Part shown: in pieces, positions 6,934 to 8,585 of the stretch
Position numbering within the stretch: position 1 is the stretch's first letter
How the letters are laid out: the number at the start of each line of letters is the position of its first letter
Assembly: GCA_021151535.1 (NCBI GenBank)
Contig: JAGKXC010000116.1
Location: forward strand, 1 to 8,585
Direction of reading: 5' to 3'
DNA: 8,585 nt
DNA from: Sphingobacteriia bacterium
GTDB lineage: Bacteria > Bacteroidota > Bacteroidia > NS11-12g > UBA955
Position numbers and translations under genes: made by a program
The notes under the pieces: model-generated
The model's database searches: none
Told to the model about the DNA's origin: nothing
The model's input: only the letters and a program-made list of their open reading frames with translations

Positions 6934-8585
6934 ATGTCGGTTAACCTCAGTGAACTTTCAGGACGTAAAGGCTTAAAAACCAATCTGTTCGAAGAATTAG
7001 GCAAATTGGCTAAGGCCACAGGAACTCCCGATCAAAAAGACATTGAGCAAATGGCTCAATCTTTTCTGTTTGGCACCGCTAATGTGTATGGAACCGTAAG
7101 TTTTTACGATTTCCTTCGCCCGGAAAATAAAGGCAAAAAGGCTTATGTGTGTAATGGAAGTGCTTGCTTAACTGCCGGCACACAATCGCAGGTAAAGTCT
7201 AAATTATTGAATCATTACCACGAAGATGAAATTGGAGAAATGTGTTGTTTAGGGCGATGCCATGAGAACAGTGCGTTTCATATTAATGGGGTCAACTACA
7301 GTGGCGAGGCTTTGAATAAGCTTGGCGCGGTTATAAACCAACAGGTTGAAAAACAAGAATCTTATTTTGTTGGCCAACTAGGCAAATCCATTCTCACCAA
7401 TGAATTCCCTGGAATAGATCAATTCTATGCGCCTTTAAAGGATATTTTTACTGCTTCAAAAGATCATCTTTTAAGCGAATTGAAGACATCAGGATTACGC
7501 GGGAGAGGTGGTGCCGGATTCCCAATTGCATTTAAATTGGAATCAGCAAAGAATACCGAATCCAATATCAAGTTCATTGTTTGTAATGCCGATGAAGGAG
7601 ATCCAGGCGCTTATTCAGATCGCTATTTGCTTGAAAATCAAACACATTCAGTATTGTTAGGAATGATGATCGCTGGTTATATCATGGGCGCTAGCTATGG
7701 CGTATTATATATCCGTGGCGAATATCCAGAATCCATTTCCATTACCCAAGCTTGTGTAGACGAATTGCGTTCACGCGATTTGTTGGGCGAAGATATTTTG
7801 GGAACTGGCTTTTCGTTTGATTTCAAAGTGATTGCAGCACAAGGTGCCTATATCTGTGGTGAGGAAACTGCTTTATTGAATAGCATTGAGGGCCAAAGAC
7901 CTGAAGTACGCGTAAGACCACCCTATCCTACCCAAAATGGTCTTTTCAACAAGCCAACTGTTGTGAATAATGTAGAAACATTGGCCTGTATTCCATGGGT
8001 AATTAAAAATGGTGGTGCTGCCTACGCTGCTATTGGCAAAGGAAGATCTACCGGTACAAAATTGGTTTCATTGGATGGACATTTCAACCGCCCGGGTATT
8101 TACGAAGTTGAAATGGGCACACCGTTGCGCACCGTAATTGAAGAATTGGGCCAAGGTTTCAGACATAAAGTTAAAGCAATGCATATTGGCGGACCTTTGG
8201 GGGGATTGGTTCCACTTTCAAAAATCGATTCATTAAGCATTGATTTTGAATCATTTGCATCGGAAAAATTCCTTTTGGGCCATGCTTCCATTGTTTGTAT
8301 TCCAGAGGAATATCCTTTAATTGATTATATTTATCACTTATTCAAATTCACCGCTCATGAAAGCTGCGGTAAATGCTTCCCTTGTCGCCTCGGCTCTACC
8401 CGTGGATACGAATTAATTGAACGGGCGAAAAACGGCGAAGCCATTGATAGAGAATTATTTAACGATTTGATTAATACCATGGAATTGGGTTCACTATGTG
8501 CGTTAGGTGGTGGATTACCATTGCCAATTAAAAATGCAATGACCCATTTTCCTGCAGAACTTCAACCTTATTTTCTTCCAACTCC
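6934..8585 (+). CDS. NuoE-NuoF fusion protein, HoxF/FdsB-type NADH-binding diaphorase subunit (3' end outside window)
   Basis: An open frame of 550 codons runs to the window edge without a stop. Residues about 1-135 are a NuoE-like thioredoxin-fold domain with a 2Fe-2S site: C73 and C78 (CNGSAC), C105 and C109 (CLGRC). Residues about 150-450 are NuoF-like: LRGRGGAGFP at 188-197 (NADH/FMN), CNADEGDPGAYSDR at 217-230, CGEETALL at 308-315 (FMN), and an SLBB-like stretch at about 374-435. The C-terminal 4Fe-4S site is C478, C481, C484 (SCGKCFPC) and C522 (GSLCALGG). NuoE and NuoF are separate in most complex I; the fused form is typical of HoxF in NAD-reducing hydrogenases and FdsB in NAD-dependent formate dehydrogenases. 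It passes electrons between NADH and the catalytic subunit through FMN and Fe-S centres in the cytoplasm. The partner subunit is outside the window, so the substrate cannot be fixed. ATG 6934 is the earliest in-frame start before the conserved part. GC and codon use resemble the neighbours. Confidence 0.9.
   Translation, partial: MSVNLSELSGRKGLKTNLFEELGKLAKATGTPDQKDIEQMAQSFLFGTANVYGTVSFYDFLRPENKGKKAYVCNGSACLTAGTQSQVKSKLLNHYHEDEIGEMCCLGRCHENSAFHINGVNYSGEALNKLGAVINQQVEKQESYFVGQLGKSILTNEFPGIDQFYAPLKDIFTASKDHLLSELKTSGLRGRGGAGFPIAFKLESAKNTESNIKFIVCNADEGDPGAYSDRYLLENQTHSVLLGMMIAGYIMGASYGVLYIRGEYPESISITQACVDELRSRDLLGEDILGTGFSFDFKVIAAQGAYICGEETALLNSIEGQRPEVRVRPPYPTQNGLFNKPTVVNNVETLACIPWVIKNGGAAYAAIGKGRSTGTKLVSLDGHFNRPGIYEVEMGTPLRTVIEELGQGFRHKVKAMHIGGPLGGLVPLSKIDSLSIDFESFASEKFLLGHASIVCIPEEYPLIDYIYHLFKFTAHESCGKCFPCRLGSTRGYELIERAKNGEAIDRELFNDLINTMELGSLCALGGGLPLPIKNAMTHFPAELQPYFLPT

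Overview
The window looks like ordinary chromosomal DNA of a low-GC Bacteroidota (Flavobacteriia or a related class). The evidence is the A/T-rich codon usage, a secreted protein with a C-terminal type IX secretion (Por) sorting domain, a large M1-type metallopeptidase of the kind common in that phylum, and no convincing Shine-Dalgarno sequences. All recognisable genes lie on the + strand. I see no tRNA, rRNA, CRISPR array, insertion sequence or phage gene.

Layout: (1) Positions 1-134 are a short leader with the end of an upstream reading frame and an 8-bp hairpin. (2) 135-716 encodes a complete HupE/UreJ-type membrane protein, a putative Ni/Co permease. (3) About 738-3089 is an M1 zinc aminopeptidase-like gene with an intact catalytic core. 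Its 5' end is damaged: homologous-looking sequence runs upstream of the first usable start, with no start codon or signal peptide in frame. A strong hairpin terminator at 3111-3147 closes this unit. (4) 3260-4906 encodes a secreted modular protein (signal peptide, three Ig-like modules, two FnIII-like modules, type IX sorting domain), followed by a second strong terminator at 4926-4957. (5) 4978-6245 is a class V PLP aminotransferase/desulfurase-fold gene broken by a frame change at about 5860-5874. It is also about 45-50 residues short just after the catalytic lysine. (6) 6238-6903 encodes an FrnE-like DsbA-family oxidoreductase overlapping the end of the aminotransferase gene. (7) 6934 to the window end is a NuoE-NuoF fusion (HoxF/FdsB type) that runs off the edge. 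It has all expected 2Fe-2S, FMN/NADH and 4Fe-4S signatures and is probably the diaphorase subunit of an NAD-linked formate dehydrogenase or hydrogenase.

The two terminators divide the window into three likely transcription units: hupE + M1 peptidase, the secreted protein alone, and aminotransferase + frnE-like + nuoEF fusion. I did not find a clear undescribed system. The points most worth a second look are the two damaged genes, which share the same net frame slip and could be real gene decay or sequence/assembly error, and the identity of the enzyme served by the truncated NuoEF fusion.
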